Source: Candidatus Coprovivens excrementavium (GTDB lineage Bacteria > Bacillota_I > Bacilli_A > RF39 > UBA660). Taken from it: DNA of 64,000 nt. The notes beneath the pieces are model-generated. The model had not been told where the DNA came from and did no database searches. It saw only the letters and a list, made by a program, of their open reading frames with translations. This document shows, in pieces, positions 63,271 through 64,000 of this stretch. Made by a program: the position numbers and the translations under genes. The stretch covers positions 124,001 to 188,000 of the forward strand of contig CALVVU010000004.1 in assembly GCA_944363975.1 (NCBI GenBank). The letters run 5' to 3'. Within the stretch, counting starts at the first letter, position 1. Each line of letters begins with the position of its first letter.

Positions 63271-64000
63271 CTATCAACAAAATGCCAAGAATTATTTAAA
63301 TAATTAATAAATTCTCTCATCTTACGACAATTCAAATACTCATTATCGTCAAATTCAATCTTATATGGAATACTAATTAAAATATTTAACAATTTTTTTT
63401 CTTCATCTAACAAAGAAAAAGACTCACTATATTCTTGAAAAATTGCTTCAAAATCAACATTCATCCATTCATTTAAATAAAAATGATATAAATCTAATAC
63501 TGGAGAATCAAAAGTATAATTATCCCAACTTATTAAATACTCATTACTATTTTTAATCATATGCTCTAATTTTAAATTATTATGAACCAACGCAACTCTT
63601 TCTTTATTCTTATCTTTCACCACACTATACCAATCATCTAATTCTTTTAAACAATATTGTATTGCATTATATATTAAACTATAATTTCGTAAAAATAAAT
63701 AATGACTAGGTACAATAAATTCTTCTTCTAAAAAGATTTCAAAATACTCATTATATAAATTATCTACATATACTAAATTATTTAATATATTATCATATAT
63801 CTCTTTATATTTATCACTAGTTATATTCTTAAAATAACTAGTTTTTAAATGTAATAAAGCCACCAAACGAATTAAATCTAATCCTTTTTGATGACTATCT
63901 ACTATAATATCATCCTCATAATTAAAAACAGCCATATCATCTCTACTATCTAAAGACAATTCAGGAACATAAGAAAATCCACGACTATACAAATAATTAT
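63267..64000 (-). CDS. CotS/YutH-like phosphotransferase-fold protein, cut by the right edge
   Basis: About 240 C-terminal residues of an aminoglycoside-phosphotransferase-like kinase. The frame is open to the window end (NYLYSRGFSYVPEL), so the N-lobe is partly missing; a TTG at 63992 is probably internal. The catalytic loop VHNNLKLEHMI (HxxLxxxN type) and the following metal Asp region ISWDNYTFDSPVLDLYHF are visible. In the usual loop the motif is HGDxxxxN; here Asn replaces the catalytic Asp (HNNLKLEH). CotS-type proteins belong to the spore coat in Bacillus. Confidence 0.72.
   Translation of the reverse strand, partial: NYLYSRGFSYVPELSLDSRDDMAVFNYEDDIIVDSHQKGLDLIRLVALLHLKTSYFKNITSDKYKEIYDNILNNLVYVDNLYNEYFEIFLEEEFIVPSHYLFLRNYSLIYNAIQYCLKELDDWYSVVKDKNKERVALVHNNLKLEHMIKNSNEYLISWDNYTFDSPVLDLYHFYLNEWMNVDFEAIFQEYSESFSLLDEEKKLLNILISIPYKIEFDDNEYLNCRKMREFINYLNNSWHFVDS

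Overview
The window is a 64-kb piece of a very AT-rich bacterial chromosome with short spacers, standard genetic code (TGA is used as stop and TGG encodes Trp) and strong Shine-Dalgarno sites. Gene order and families point to a low-GC Bacillota, probably an uncultured lineage near the Mollicutes/RF39 branch of Bacilli. The evidence is Bacillus-like synteny (rarA-tcdA-6S RNA-aspS-hisS; dtd-rel-comN-spoVB-yrbG-yrzE-tgt-queA; ylbJ next to ylbL), a T-box, GatCAB and RNase HIII. There is no tRNA or rRNA gene, CRISPR array, insertion sequence or prophage. The taxonomic placement is inference.

Layout: 1-5800 holds the end of rarA, gpsA, a tcdA-like E1 enzyme, a probable 6S RNA, a HerA-type ATPase and a hypothetical gene. 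5871-13764 is one translation operon, hisS-asnS-aspS-gatC-gatA-gatB, behind a T-box whose specifier reads as AAC (Asn). 13810-18888 has two membrane-anchored hypothetical proteins, dtd, a long Rel protein with a degenerate hydrolase motif, and comN. 18949-27644 is the spoVB/yrbG/yrzE/tgt/queA neighbourhood, interrupted by a membrane protein, a 299-aa internally duplicated protein and a tandem GH25/LysM protein. 27719-32014 has an orphan RnfD/RnfC-like pair, uvrC and a small phosphatase. 32106-43190 is the most unusual part: a roughly 2335-aa protein with helical repeats and a kinase-like end, its coupled 70-aa partner, a short YigZ, a compositionally foreign nitroreductase and a 906-aa orphan. 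43198-57787 is housekeeping and competence (trxA, cvpA, rnhC, holA, a 569-aa protein sharing a domain with the giant protein, comEC, comEA, ftsW, def, nusB, mutS). 57838-64000 has membrane-anchored surface proteins, an HD protein, YlbL- and YlbJ-like proteins and a CotS-like kinase cut by the window edge.

The genes link into several themes: aminoacyl-tRNA supply (hisS, asnS, aspS, gatCAB, tgt, queA, dtd, tcdA), stress signalling (rel), DNA repair and uptake (rarA, uvrC, mutS, holA, rnhC, comEA, comEC, comN), envelope work (spoVB-like flippase, ftsW, GH25) and relics or relatives of sporulation loci (spoVB, yrbG, ylbJ, yjcZ, cotS-like).

The best candidates for new biology are the giant protein and the domain it shares with the 569-aa protein, the orphan RnfC/RnfD pair lacking key cofactor motifs, two well-supported genes that seem to start at ACG and ATA, the Asn-type T-box leading a hisS-first operon, a Rel enzyme lacking the hydrolase HDxxED motif, and a 26-aa membrane peptide with its own promoter and terminator.
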